A DNA stretch of 64,000 nucleotides from Homarus americanus (GCF_018991925.1 NW_024737042.1:16461102-16525101), one strand, 5' to 3'; positions 46,903 through 58,216 are shown, counted from the first letter of the stretch. Notes: generated from the sequence alone by a model not told the origin. Numbers and translations: made by a program.

Positions 46903-47445
46903 TAATTTAACTTCCTATAAACTATCCCAACCCAACCGACTCGGGGTGCCACCTACTAAGTTGCTGCTGTTGTTGTGGTGGTGGATTCGCAATTTGTTAG
47001 TGTGAGCGTACAGTAAATGATGAACAGTCATTATTAGTGTTGCTGGCTCCTGGCTAACACCAAGGCCGCCACTCTCTTTAGAACTAACGCAACGCACCTT
47101 TGCGGACAACGTTTCCCGGGAGGCTAATGTGCGTTCCGGCGAGTGTGCTGGGGGTCCGTCCACAACAAAGATGTAAATAAAACCCACGTGCCTTTTTATG
47201 ACGTGAGTACAACCTCTATATAGTGACTCCTTGGTGGTGTGCCTGGTAGTAGGTAGTTATAGTGGGGGATCACGTGTCCTTGGCCCGGTGACGGTGGAGG
47301 GTCCATTGTGCCGCCGTCACGCCCCTGATGATTTCCGCTCCTGTAGGGGGGAAGTTGTGAGCCACGCCTTCCTCTGTTAGGCCTTAAAACCACAACCCTC
47401 CTACCACCCTTAACTCCTGCTCTATCTCTGCTCCCTCATTTCCTA
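46903..47445. other. Intergenic DNA, nothing recognised
   Basis: Moderately GC-rich, unique-looking. No splice-bounded exon with known motif. Confidence 0.35.
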
Positions 47446-47483
47446 CCTTCCTTCCTTCCTTCCTTCCTTCCTTCCTTCCTTCC
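47446..47483. repeat. (CCTT)n microsatellite
   Basis: Nine to ten CCTT units. Confidence 0.93.
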
Positions 47484-47867
47484 GCTACCACTTACTCCAC
47501 CCAACCTCCCCTTCTTCCTTCTCCACTTTACCTACCTACCTTCCTCTCCCTACCACCCCTTACTTTTTTTTGTAGGGAAAGGAGGAATGAAGAAAGATTA
47601 GAGGTGGGGGAAGGAAGTTATAGTTCGGAAATTGAAGAAATTCAGGAGGAGGTAAGAGAGGGCGGGCTGACCACCTAGCTAAGCTAATAGTGTGTTTGGG
47701 TTGTGTCATGGGTTAGTTATTGTCTGCCGGTACAGGCACTAGACAGCCTACCCTGTCCCATTTATGGGTGTTTTAAGGGCCTTATTTCATATTCCGCCGA
47801 CCCTACTGGCGGATGCTGGTCTAGGGAGGTCCCCTTACTCCTGTCCCATCTCTCCACCCAACCTCCT

Positions 47868-48153
47868 CTCCCTACCTACCTACCTACCTACCTACCTACC
47901 TACCTACCTACCTACTTACCTACCTCTCCTCCCTCCTTCCCTACCTACCTACCTACCTACCTACCTACCTACCTCTCCTCCCTCCTCCCTACTTACCTAC
48001 CTACCTACCTACCTCTCCTTCCTCCTTCCCTACCTACCTACTTACCTACCTCTCCTCCCTACTTCCCTACCTACCTCTCCTCCCTTCCTCTCCTCCCTAC
48101 TTCCCTACCTTCCTCTCCTCCCTTCCTCTCCTCCCTACCTACCTCTCCTCCCT
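47868..48153. repeat. (CTAC)n / (CCTCTCCTCC) pyrimidine-rich repeat
   Basis: CTAC runs alternating with 'ctctcctccctccttccc' segments. It ends exactly where the LINE 3' terminus begins, so the LINE may have inserted here or seeded it. Confidence 0.9.
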
Positions 48154-49045
48154 AACATAAGAACATAAGAATGGAGGAAACTGCAGCGGGCCTATTGGCC
48201 CATACTGAGCAGTCCCGTTTACACCCAACCCCTTTCGCTCATATATCCATCCAACCCATGTTTGAAGCTATCCAGCGTATTCGAGTTAATGATGATGTTT
48301 GGTAACTTGATCCACTCATCCACTACTCTATTTCCAAACCAATGTTTACCTATCTCGCGCCTAAATCTATATTTGTCTAATTTAAAACCATTGTTGCGAG
48401 TTCGCTCATGGTTGGATAGTTTGAGTACTTTCGTTAAATCACCGTTGTTTAGCCCTGACTTCCATTTATACACCTCGATCACGTCGCCCCCTCACTCTAC
48501 TGTAGGTCTTTCGAGGGAGTGCAAATTAAGATGCTTCAATATGTTTCTGTACTCAAGTTCCTAATGCCCGGGATTAGTCTTGTCATTCTCTCCTTGAATT
48601 CTTTCCAGGGATTCTATATCCATTCTGTAATACGGTGACCAGAACTGAGCTGCGTAATCCAAGTGAGGTCTCACAAGCGCAAGATATAGTTTTAGGATGA
48701 CCTCGCTAGTCTTGTAATTAACACACCTTTGTATGAACCCAAGTACTTTGTTAGTCTTGTTTTGAGCAAATGCACAATGTTTACCTGGTTTAAGATTCCC
48801 ACTTATCATTACTCCTAATCTTTCTCACAGTCGGATTTCTCTATAACATTGTTGTTCATCTGATATCTGGTTTCTCCGTTTGCATCTCCTTGAGTCCCCT
48901 GACTAAGTACTTTACATTTGTCCACATTAAATTTCATCTGCCATTTTTCAGACCATTCGAAAAATATGTTTAGATCTTCCTGTAGTTTTGTGGAGTCCAC
49001 ATCAGATTTAATTATACGCCCTATTTTAGTGTCATCAGCAATTTT
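48154..49045 (-). pseudogene. CR1-like LINE, RT to 3' end, 5'-truncated and frameshifted
   Basis: Minus-strand frames in order: 49045-48815 gives 'IADDTKIGRIIKSDVDSTKL' and 'EKWQMKFNVDKCKV' (the palm YADD-type box as IADD). 48809-48561 gives 'LKPGKHCAFAQNKTNKVLGF' and 'LYLALVRPHLDYAAQFWSPY'. 48482-48219 gives 'MIEVYKWKSGLNNGDLTKVL' and 'KHWFGNRVVDEWIKLPN'. The 3' end carries 'gtatgggccaataggcccgc' and finishes in two TTCTTATG octamers, the short terminal repeat typical of CR1-type elements. Frameshifts separate the three frames. A sister copy is at 60879-61590. Confidence 0.85.
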
Positions 49046-49610
49046 TAGTGTCATCCATTGTCGGGGAGGAGTGGGCGATGGTTGGTGACATGCCTTGCAC
49101 TCCTCACCAGCACACTCCTGAGATATTAAGTTTAATGACCCGTCTCTCCTGTACACACCTTCCCAGCGCCCCTGGATACGTTAATCTCCGCCTCCTACCC
49201 TTCCTCTCTCTCACACCTGGGGTCACTATCACGACCGGCGGGTGACTGCAATTCCTTCCTTCCTTCCTTCATTCCTTCCTTCTTTGCTGTCGCCGTGCTG
49301 CTGTACTGGGGTCCAGGCCAACGACTAGCCGTCATGGTACTGTACCGTTTATCACAATTAAGTGAGGGAGTGTGTTGGAGGTGTCCTGTCTCTCCCTCTG
49401 GCTGAACCCTCCTGTAGTAGTGACCATATAATCAACTCAGTCACCTGCAGACATGGAGAGGCACATCACCTGCAGATGACCTAGCCAGCTCTTGTAGCAG
49501 TAATGGTGGCCTGGAGGGTGAGGGAGGCCAGGTGTGTGTGTGGTTGATAACTTGATGCACTGAATTAAGAGATTGGTTGTCACTCGGGTAGCTTTATTGA
49601 TGCCAGATAG
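49046..49610. other. Intergenic DNA, nothing recognised
   Basis: Short CCTT run at 49255-49280. No gene. Confidence 0.35.
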
Positions 49611-49612
49611 TT

Positions 49613-49745
49613 AGACGCCAAGCCAGGTAGACGCCTGATATACGCCAGGTGAGCGCCAGGCCAGGTAGACGCCTGATATACGCCAGGTGAGCGCCAGGCC
49701 AGGTAGACGCCTGATATACGCCAGGTGAGCGCCAGGCCAGGTAAG
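49613..49745. repeat. 38-bp minisatellite
   Basis: About 3.5 nearly identical copies of 'cgccaggccaggtagacgcc' + 'tgatatacgccaggtgag'. Confidence 0.93.
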
Positions 49746-49861
49746 ATAACACCAGCGTAGATCGCATGACAACCTGAGCGCCACGATTAACGCTGACACA
49801 GGTAACGGATGTGATTACTGACGGGCGGCGGGGGGATGGAGACAGCTGTTGTCAGTACTAT

Positions 49862-51845
49862 GCGGGGCTATTGTCGAGGGGTGAGGGCAGGTGTTTAAGT
49901 CAGGGGTGGCTGGGGGGAGGAGTGAGGGCTGGTATGTAGGTCATGGGTGGTTGGAGAGGGGTGAGGGCTGGGGTGGCTGGAGGGAGGGATGAGGGCAGTG
50001 TAGGCTCAGGGGGTGGCTGAGAGAGGTGAGGCAGGTGGTTGGAGGGAGGGGGTGAGGCAGGGGTGGGGTTGGAGGGAGGGGTGAGGCAGGTGGCTGGGAG
50101 GGAGGGGTGAGGCAGGGGTGAGAGTAGGGGTGTGTAGGCTGGGGGTGGTTGAGGGGGAGAGGAGGGCAGGAGGGCTGGAGGAGGGGTGAGGCAGGGTGGC
50201 TGGAGGGAGGGGGAGGGCAGGGGTGGCTGAGGGAGGGGAGGGGTGAGGCAGGGGTGGCTGGAGGGGAGGTGAGGACAGGGAGGGGAGGAAGGTTGGAGGG
50301 AGGGGTGAGGGAGGGGTTGGAGGACAGGGGTGGACAGGGGTGGAAGGAGGGAGGGGGAGGGGTGGTTGGGAGGGAGGGGTGAGGACAGGGTGGTTGGAGG
50401 TGGGGAGGCAGGGCTGGTGAGGACAGGGGTGGTTGGAGGGGCAGGCAGGTGGTTGGAGGGGAGGGGTGAGGACAGGGGTGGCTGGAGGAGGGGTGAGGGC
50501 AGGGGTGGTTGGAGGGAGGGGTGGAGGGGTAAAAGGAGGGAGGGGTGAGGGCAGGGGTGGCTGGAGGGAGGAGGGGGGTGGACAGGGGCAGGCTGGAGGA
50601 GGGGTGAGGGGTGTGGAAGGTGAGACGGGTGGTTGGAGGGAGGGGAGGGCAGGGGTTGGCTGAGGGGAGGGGTGAGGGCAGGGGGTGGAGGGAGGGGTGA
50701 GGACAGGGGTGGTTGGAGGGAGGTGGAGGACAGGTGGTTGGAGGACAGGTGGTTGGAGGGGAGGGAGGAGGACAGGGGTGGTTGGAGGAGGGGTGAGGCA
50801 GGGGTGGTTGGAGGGAGGTGAGGACAGCTGGAGGGAGGGGGAGGGGCAGGGGTGGGCTGGGAGGGAGGTGAGGCAGGGGCTGGGTTGGAGGGAAGGTGAG
50901 GACAGGTGGTGGAGGAGGGGGAGGACAGGGGTGGTTGGAGGAGGGGTGAGGGGACAGGGGTGGCTGGAGGGAAGGGTGAGGACAGGGTGCTGGAGGGGAG
51001 GTGAGGACAGGGGTGGCTGGAGGGAGGGGTGAGGCAGGGTGGTTGGAGGAGGTGAGGACAGGGGCTGGAGGGGAGGGGTGAGGGCAGGCTGGCTGGAGGG
51101 AGGGGTGAGGGGCAGGGTGGCTGGAGGGAGGGGTGAGGCAGGGGTGGCTGGAGGGAGGGGTGAGAGACAGGTCAGGTTGAGGTGGCTGGAGGAGGAGGAG
51201 GCAGGAGTGGCTGGAGGGTGAGGCAGGGGTGGAGGGAGGCAGGAGGGGGGCAGGGGTGGCTGGAGGGTGGAGTGGAGGTGGAGGTGGGGTGAGGAGGGGT
51301 GGTTGAGGACAGGGGTGGTTGGAGGGAGGTGAGGGGCAGGGGTGGTTGGAGGGATGTGTGGGCTGGAGGGGTGAGGGACAGGCATGGAGGAGGTGAGGGC
51401 AGGGGGTGGCTGGGTGGAGGGAGGGCAGGGAGGGCAGGGAGGGGTGGGCAGGGGTGGCTGGAGGGAGGGGTGAGGCAGGTGGCTGGAGGAGGTGAGGGGC
51501 AGGTGGCTGGAGGGAGGTGAGGGCAGGGGTGGTTGAGGAGGTGGAGGGAGAAGGGGAGGGGTGAGGACAGGGGGTGGTTGGAGGAGGAGGAGGGGCAGGA
51601 GTGGCTGGAGGGAGGGTGAGGGCAGGGGGGTTGGAGGAGGTGAGGGCAGGCTGGTTGGAGGGGTGGGGAGGGGTGAGGGGCAGGGGTGCTGAGGGAGGGG
51701 TGAGGCAGGGGTGGTTGGAGGGAGGGGTGAGGGCAGGTGGCTGAGGAGGTGAGAGTAGGTGTGCAGGTCAGGGGTGGCTGGGAGGAGGAGTGAGGGCAGG
51801 AGTGGTTGGAGGGAGGGGAGGCAGGGGTGGTTGGAGGGAGGTGGG
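49862..51845. repeat. Purine-rich G-tract minisatellite, about 2 kb
   Basis: Seventy or more degenerate copies of a 24-28-bp unit, 'ggctggagggaggggtgagg' + 'caggggt'. The plus strand is almost free of C and T outside 'ctgg' and 'caggggtggtt'. Runs of 3-5 G every 4-6 bp throughout make it a strong G-quadruplex and triplex candidate. The complementary strand has open frames of 234 and 459 codons made of PPLPHPSLQP-type peptide, which I attribute to composition. Confidence 0.93.
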
Positions 51846-52535
51846 CGGTGTGGCTAACTCTAAATATCTGAAACAAAATTTTGTATTAGAATTGAATCCT
51901 AAGGAAATTACTCTCTATATGAAGGGGGGTAATACCCCCATTCATTTATGAGTAATTAATTATTTACTCTTTCACTATCAATTGAACGGTCATCGAGTTC
52001 TCTGTAGCGACACACACACACACACACACAGGAGCATTTATTTATCTATTTCGCTTTATTTTGGTTAATGGGGTTCGCTACTCGAAATTATATCTACAGT
52101 ATATATAGACTCATGACTGTGGGTGTGCGCGCACGTTAAATTAACTCAGTTCCCGGAAATCCTTTTATGTGTGTTTTTTTTAGTAGATAGTGAGTGGCTT
52201 TGTGAAGCTTTCGTGCCGCTAGTCTCGTGTATCCAGTGTCTCTGCCATTAACACACATATATACTGGAAAACTGTAGACTCACCGATGGTTAAAGTGGAA
52301 GCATTATTATTTTATCACCAGAATCAATGTTCTCAAATTGTTTTTCATTTGTGTGTAAAATAGTTATTGCGGTCCACCTGATGCTGTAATATCTAGATTA
52401 AATCACCAAGTGGGAATTACTGTACCTATATTTTGTATATAAATCTGAACTTATACTGAATTTATTATTTTATCATTGCAGTTTTGTTGGGAGGTGGTGA
52501 GCGACTAGTGACAGCAGTACGTTAAGGTAGGTCCC
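51846..52535. other. Intergenic DNA, nothing recognised
   Basis: AT-rich, with a short CA tract at 52012-52031. No gene found. Confidence 0.4.
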
Positions 52536-52539
52536 CAAT

Positions 52540-53310
52540 GTCAGATTCAGATTTGTCCCCAGGGGGCTAGTTTATTGGGCACCCCCTTACATCCTGTGCA
52601 AGGTGAAGCGCAGAAGCGTTTACAGCGCCCAACAGGGAAGTATGAAAAGTTCATACTTGCTTTTATGACTCGTACATTAAGGGCGTAAAAGCCTGAAGGG
52701 TCATAGGTTCTGTCAAGTTACATAAAGTGAGAGAATGATGAGTGTGTGGGGGGAAAGTTCCCGGTACATTTTATCTGTTTACATTTTATCTGGGCAAAGA
52801 GTGGCAGGTCCCTAATAATGTCAAATGCCAGGCCTGTGACTAGGAGGAGGGATATCTGGTCTGGGAGGGAAGAGGTGTTGGTAACGGCTGGGGACCTATA
52901 GGAGGAGGTCATAGGGCAAGTGAGGATGTACTGTAGTGAGAGAGGGTGTGAGAGTCGGGTTGGCCACAAATTTACAAACAGTGCGGTGAGGCTCAGGGTT
53001 GCCAATGTACTCCCATAGGTACCTGTACCCTTGGCGCAGTCTCATGTATATAAGCTGTTGAGATCGAGTCAGGGATTGATATTCTTTGTAGTGGCGGTTG
53101 TCGTCACCGGTTACAGCGTCATAGTGGCATAGTGTGACGCTACCCCGTTGTTTCAGGTGTGTCCAATTTTCGTTGAATGACTCTCGTTGTGTGGGTCCCC
53201 AATGTGTGTGTCGACCAGTCAGGAAATATATTATGAACTGGGTGATCCAGTTTTTGTGATCGTGAGAGAGACTGTTAGTGTCATTGCCTGTCTGTGTGAG
53301 TACTCGAGGA
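52540..53310 (-). pseudogene. LINE 3'-terminal coding remnant (tentative)
   Basis: Minus-strand frames joined by shifts read 'FNENWTHLKQRGSVTLCHYD', 'EYQSLTRSQQLIYMRLRQGY' and 'RYLWEYIGN', then 'ANPTLTPSHY'-like sequence. The 'SQQLIYMRLRQGY' type segment followed by a P/H-rich stretch resembles the tail of RNase H-bearing LINEs. Downstream (52540-52720) is a candidate 3' UTR. The palm and RNase H catalytic motifs are not visible, so the family is uncertain. Confidence 0.45.
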
Positions 53311-53524
53311 AAATTGTCTGTGTAATCACTTGAATGTTAAACCCCTGAGTACATGTCTGTGTAATTCCTGGTACAGAATAACCACTACAGGAAGGTCTCG
53401 TAGGAAGGTGACTACAGGACTGTTGATCTTGGCCGGGATCACCTCCTGGCGGCCGACACCCATGGCAGGGGTTAGGAACTGGCTGTATAACACACACAGA
53501 TGCTGGACTGACGGATGATGATGA

Positions 53525-53551
53525 TGGTTGTTGTTGTTGTTGTTGTTGTTA
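53525..53551. repeat. (GTT)n microsatellite
   Basis: Eight to nine GTT units. Confidence 0.9.
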
Positions 53552-53756
53552 ATGCTGTTCTTGCGTTTATTAGACTTTATTTTTGCTGTTACTTTTTATT
53601 ATGGTGGTTGTTGTTGATGATGATGATGCTATATTTGTTGGTATTGTTGCCATCCGTTAATGAAACAAGAGTGTAGGTGGTACATTCTCACGCTTCTATT
53701 CTAGTTGTAATTGGATCAACTTGAACACTGGTTCCTGATTGGCTTGACAACTCTGG

Positions 53757-53985
53757 TCATGATTGGTTGAGCTTGTCGAGCACAAACACGTGATTGACTG
53801 AGCTTGTCGAGCACAAACACGTGATTGGTTGAGCTTGTCGAGCACAAACACGTGATTGGCTGAACTTGTCGAGCACGTGATTGGGGGAGTTTGTCGAGCA
53901 CAAACACGTGATTGGGGGAGCTTGTCGAGCACAAACACGTGATTGGTTGAGCTTGTCGAGCACAAACACGTGATTGGTTAGACGG
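53757..53985. repeat. 31-bp tandem repeat pairing CACGTG with an inverted CCAAT box
   Basis: Seven copies of 'cacgtgattggttgagcttg' + 'tcgagcacaaa' (31 bp; one unit is 25 bp). The E-box palindrome CACGTG is at 53787, 53818, 53849, 53874, 53905, 53936 and 53967, almost always followed by ATTGG. Units differ at a few bases ('gattgactg', 'gattgggggag') but CACGTG is never broken. Confidence 0.93.
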
Positions 53986-53999
53986 CGAATGAAGCCCAA

Positions 54000-54677
54000 T
54001 AGTCTGTTCCTGTGAGATTCGTACCACGGTGATGATGATGATGGCGTGTGTGGGTGGCGAGATGAAGGCGGTGTTCTATGTATGTATGGATGTATAAATG
54101 TGTGCCTGTATATTTATGTATGTTTGACTGTATTGTATGTACAGTATGTAGGCTGCTTCAATAAACAGGATGTAAACCTTACATAATGAAGTCCTGAATG
54201 TACCTTTCTAACCGGGTACTAATTACTGTAATGTAGTACCTGTGTAACTCTCTCTTTCTCTCTCTGATGTGTTAATACTTAAATCTTGACATGAGTAGGG
54301 TTACTTTTAATATCAAGGAGTTTATTAACCTTTTATATAAGTATTTGAATAAGACTTAAATTTTCACACTATCACTTTTCTTCAGTTTATTACTTAAAGA
54401 TTTCCCCATAAGTAATTTATCCATTTAAGGAATTTAATTTCATTAGATAGTAAATTTCAAGAACCGAGAAAGTTGTTGTGTCGTGTGATGGAACAGCTGT
54501 TTGAGTGAGTGAGTGCGTCCATTGTTGTTGTTGTGTTGTGGTGGCTGGGTTGATTGGCGCGAACTGGGGCAAACATTTTTCGAGTCACTGGTGGACTGAG
54601 GGAGAAGAATCAGTGAACTTGATGGCTGCTTGGATAAAAATACCCACTACAACGTTTCTCTTCTGATAAACTTTATA
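54000..54677. other. Intergenic DNA, nothing recognised
   Basis: Contains a loose 'atgtatgt' run at 54075-54155. No gene. Confidence 0.4.
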
Positions 54678-55590
54678 AACATCTTGGGTCAGTTTGTAGT
54701 TTCGACCAACCACTGAATTTTTTGATGAGAAATACGTCATCCAGTGGTTTAGACCAGTGTTCCCCAACCTTTTCAACACTGGGTCAGTTCTCAGCACCTC
54801 TAAATTCTTTGGTCATATATAAAGTTATCATAAAAATGATACATTTAATTGGAAAAATCATACTTCTGTATAAGTGTACACTACAAGTACATTACAATAA
54901 GTTGCATTTACACTTACTGTACAAAATACAAAATAATAAACACTTACACATACATTTAATTTGTGCAGCCACGCCTCATCACAAACTACATATGGCATTG
55001 GATACTTTCAGTGTGATTTTTGTTGCTGGGTAGATGCAGCAAGCAAGTTGAATCGTGGGTCAATATTTCTTGTCGCACCCACTTTTTTTAACCTAATTTC
55101 TGCTATTATTTGACTCTTATATACGTTTCCACATTATGTGTGTGGTCTCTCCCCCCCCCCCTCCCCCCAAGGTTGGGGCCCCTAGGCACGCGCCTCATGT
55201 GCCTATTGGGAAATCCGCCACTGCACAGAATATAGCAAAATTGACTTGTTCACTTATTTTTGTGGGTCACAATGTCGGTCACAGCACCTGGTCATAGTAC
55301 CTGGTCACAGTAGTCTGTCGGGTCACACTAGTAGATGGTTTGGGTCACAGGGTTGGGGAACACTGGTTTAGACAATTTTAAGACACTTTTCTTCTTTGAC
55401 GTTTCCCTAACAAATGGCTTACATATACCGGGGGATCCAGGCCGATTAGGTTAGGTTAAGTATTTTTAGATCAATTGCGAGAGAAACGTAATAGAAGAAA
55501 AGTGTCTTGAAATTATATAAACCACCGGATGACGTATTTATCATAAAAAAATTCAGTGGTTGGTCGAAACTACAAATTGACCACATGTTG
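54678..55590. mobile_element. Palindromic MITE with TTAGG-like core, split by a hAT insertion
   Basis: With the inner element removed, the left arm (54678-54754 plus about 55374-55435) and the right arm (about 55460-55590) are inverted copies: 'gtagtttcgaccaaccactg', 'aaatacgtcatcc.gtggttt', 'aagacacttttcttct'. The short core has 'gattaggttaggttaag'. The whole is about 300 bp without the insertion. Confidence 0.8.
54755..55365. mobile_element. Non-autonomous hAT element, 611 bp
   Basis: Ends 'cagtgttccccaacc' and its inverted partner 'ggttggggaacactg' are a widespread hAT terminus. Perfect 8-bp target duplication gtttagac (54747-54754 and 55366-55373). No transposase frame inside. It sits in the left arm of the surrounding MITE, so it is the younger insertion. 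Confidence 0.88.
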
Positions 55591-56045
55591 ATTTAGTTTA
55601 TTTATTGGACACAAAACATATTCAGTGAATCTCCAACCACCTGGCAGAAGAGTCTCCCACCTCTGTCGCCTGTTGTCAATGAGAGAAAACTGGTAATAAC
55701 TCAAAATACCTAAAGAAAAATGTATCAACCATCGAAGTCCAGGTACTATTCTAAGCCTCTCTATATTACAATACATGTTTGTTCATTAACTAAAACTGTG
55801 AGAGGTGAAGTTAAGTTAGGTTGGTGGAGCTCATTTAGTTAGGTTAGTTAAGGTCAAAGTTGTTAGATGAAATATTATGTATATCCATAATCATCCGACC
55901 TTAAAAATCCTGTTGCTGATATAAACAAATACATCTTGTTGATATTTACCTCAGAGATTCTGTTAAGGTAGAGTGAAGGAGCTAACCTGTGCAAGGGCCT
56001 CCCTCACCTGTTAATCTTTACTGTGATTTAGACGTCATATACACG

Positions 56046-56089
<44 letters not shown>

Positions 56090-56477
56090 AATCATAAAAG
56101 TATAAACAGCTCCCACTTGTTGACGGCGTCATAAAGGCGCCAGAACAGATTTGGACGTTTTGTTTTTCCATAACACAAGTTCAGGTCCTACAGTAAGCCC
56201 ATGGTGCAGTTATGCTAATGGCAGCAGTATTGTAGACATGCCGCCTTCTTAAACAATCATTGAATGGGCGGAGAAGTGGTTTCGTTTTTATCATTAATCG
56301 TAGTACAGTGCAGTACAGTATATGGGATTGAAGGTACAGTGCAAACACACAGTAGCCTCATCCCGCCGCCTGCAACGACATGGCCGCCACACAAATCCCT
56401 AATCTGAATTCCCTGCCAGAAACCCTAACGTCTACAGAACCAGTGACTGACAACACATTTAACAAACAACGGGAGTC
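55591..56477. other. Intergenic DNA with a (CT)n tract at 56051-56086
   Basis: TTAGG-like steps at 55810-55850 and a CT tract of about 18 units. 'gtacagtgcagtacagtata' occurs near 56304. No gene recognised. Confidence 0.4.
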
Positions 56478-56614
56478 TATAATGGGTGCTACTATAGTAG
56501 GCGGTCTACCAGGATGTTTACACCAGCGTCTATTAACCCAACCTAACCTAACCTAACCTAACCTAACCTAACTCCAGCTCGGTAGACCGCATACTATAGT
56601 AGCAGCCTGTAATC
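56478..56614. mobile_element. MITE whose core is an AACCT array
   Basis: Inverted arms 'tgctactatagtaggcggtc' (from 56487) and its counterpart near 56580-56606 ('gaccgcatactatagtagca') flank seven AACCT units (56538-56573), the arthropod telomere repeat in complement. Confidence 0.8.
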
Positions 56615-56947
56615 TGTTGTAATTTCCCTGTATTGTTTCGTCATCTTTCTGCTTCAACTTTTTTTTTGTTAGGTTCGAAAGTTTGAATGAACTGTTTGTT
56701 GCTTGTCATTCAAGGCACTTTATGTAAGGAGAGAGTGAGTGAGTGAGTGGGTCGTCTTGTGGTGCATTGGTCCGTGCTTCATCCACCCTGACAAGAGACG
56801 AACCTGTGGCCTGCACCTGCCCGTCAGTCCGCCCTGCCGCCCATCCAACCCCACCCACTCCACCCTCCGTCCTCCAACAAGCCACCCAGCACCCTCACCA
56901 CTATATGTACTCACCCTGTGCTACCTGTTGTTGTTGTTTAATACAAG

Positions 56948-57024
56948 CGGCCCCCAGCAACGCCACCTACAGCGCCTCCTACAAGTTAGCTGGCTCCCAG
57001 ATGCCGACTAACTATCACTGCCAG
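56948..57024 (+). CDS. Possible isolated exon (unidentified)
   Basis: A 77-bp GC-rich stretch follows a T-rich acceptor-like sequence ('tgttgtttaatacaag') and precedes 'cag|gtttga'. It reads 'SNATYSASYKLAGSQMPTNY' then HCQ in one frame. Composition differs from its surroundings. I do not recognise the peptide, the acceptor is weak and no partner exon was found. Confidence 0.15.
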
Positions 57025-57069
57025 GTTTGAGAGTTTGGGCAATGGTGGAGTGAGTCTTAACCATGGACA

Positions 57070-57400
57070 TGATGTGGGCCACTCACATGAAACCACATGT
57101 TGAAAGTGGTATAGTGTGTACTGGTGGAAGTGTTTGGTATGGTGGTGTGATGTGATGGAGGTGTAGTGTGTAGAGGTGGAAGTGTGTGGTATGGTGTTGT
57201 GGTGGATGGGAGTGTAGTGTGTAGAGGTGGAAGTGTGTGATGTGTGGTAGGGTGGTGTGAGAGTGTGGTATGGTGTGGTGTGCAGCATGGTATGGTGTCA
57301 TGGAAGTGTGGAGCGTGTGGTTCAATGTGGTATAAGTGTGTGGTGTGTGTTACGATGTTTAAGTGTGTGGCATGTAGTTTGGTATGGAATGTGTAGTAAA
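57070..57400. repeat. GT-rich degenerate repeat
   Basis: Loose repeats of 'gtgtagaggtggaagtgtgt' and 'ggtatggtggtgtga', period about 50-60 bp in the middle (57120-57240). Confidence 0.6.
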
Positions 57401-57467
57401 TTGCACATATGAATCATACACCCACCCATTGGGCTTTCATGACCATCACTTATAACAATGTCGGGTT

Positions 57468-57555
57468 AAGTCATGGTTAGGTCAGGTTAAGTCATGGTTA
57501 GGTCAGGTCAAGTCATGGTTTGGTAAGGTCAAGTCATGGTTTGGTAAGGTCATGT
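57468..57555. repeat. 21-bp tandem repeat (TTAGG-related)
   Basis: Four copies of 'aagtcatggttaggtcaggt' + t/c, followed by decayed 'ggttaggtc' steps. Confidence 0.85.
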
Positions 57556-57929
57556 TAATGTACGTTAGGTCAGCTTAGGTTATGTTCTTTAATGTAACTG
57601 AGGCGCGTGCTGGTAATAGTGGTGAAAACCTGCCACTACTGCCACCACTTGTAATAATGTGAAATATTCTTTTGGAATTTGCCTTTATTAACTGAATGGC
57701 GGTAGGCAATAGAGACGCTTCCCACAAGGGTTGGTGGTGGAGAGAGAGTTAAAAATTAATGAATTATGAGTACTAGAGATGTTGTTCTGTTTGGATGCTG
57801 TAGTGTAACAGTGTGAGGTGGTAGAGGTGGCAACAGTCCGTTAGTCAGTCCCGTTGGCCAGACCTCCGGCGGCAACCTGCAAACCTGTTGCCTTAATCAC
57901 CCACACTACTACTACCATCATCGTCTGTG

Positions 57930-58065
57930 CCACCAAGATCACCATCACCACCTGTGCCACCAATGCCACCGCCACCAATGCCACCACCACCACCTGTGCC
58001 ACCAATGCCACCACCACCAGTGCCACCAATGCCACCACCACCACCTGTGCCACCATCACCACAAC
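57930..58065. repeat. CCACCA-rich repeat
   Basis: Repeats of 'ctgtgccaccaatgccacca'. All three frames stay open from composition. Confidence 0.85.
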
Positions 58066-58158
58066 ACCTCTACCAACACCCACAAATGATTGTATACCTG
58101 TACTTGTCTGTGTATACAAACTGAAACAATGTAAACTTGAATGACGATCATACTAAAC

Positions 58159-58161
<3 letters not shown>

Positions 58162-58213
<52 letters not shown>
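58162..58213. repeat. (CT)n microsatellite
   Basis: About 26 CT units. A (GA)n of about 14 units at 58347-58374 is its inverse and could pair with it. Confidence 0.95.

Positions 58214-58216
<3 letters not shown>

Noticed and set aside
47703..48168. 150- and 134-codon frames rich in LPTYLPTYL
   Set aside because: Translations of the CTAC/CCTC pyrimidine repeat.
50006..51876. 459- and 234-codon proline-rich frames on the minus strand
   Set aside because: The complement of a G-rich purine array, where stop codons are rare from composition. Unit length varies without regard to frame.
57841..58144. Thr- or Val-rich frames on both strands
   Set aside because: Low-complexity CCACCA repeat, all frames open.
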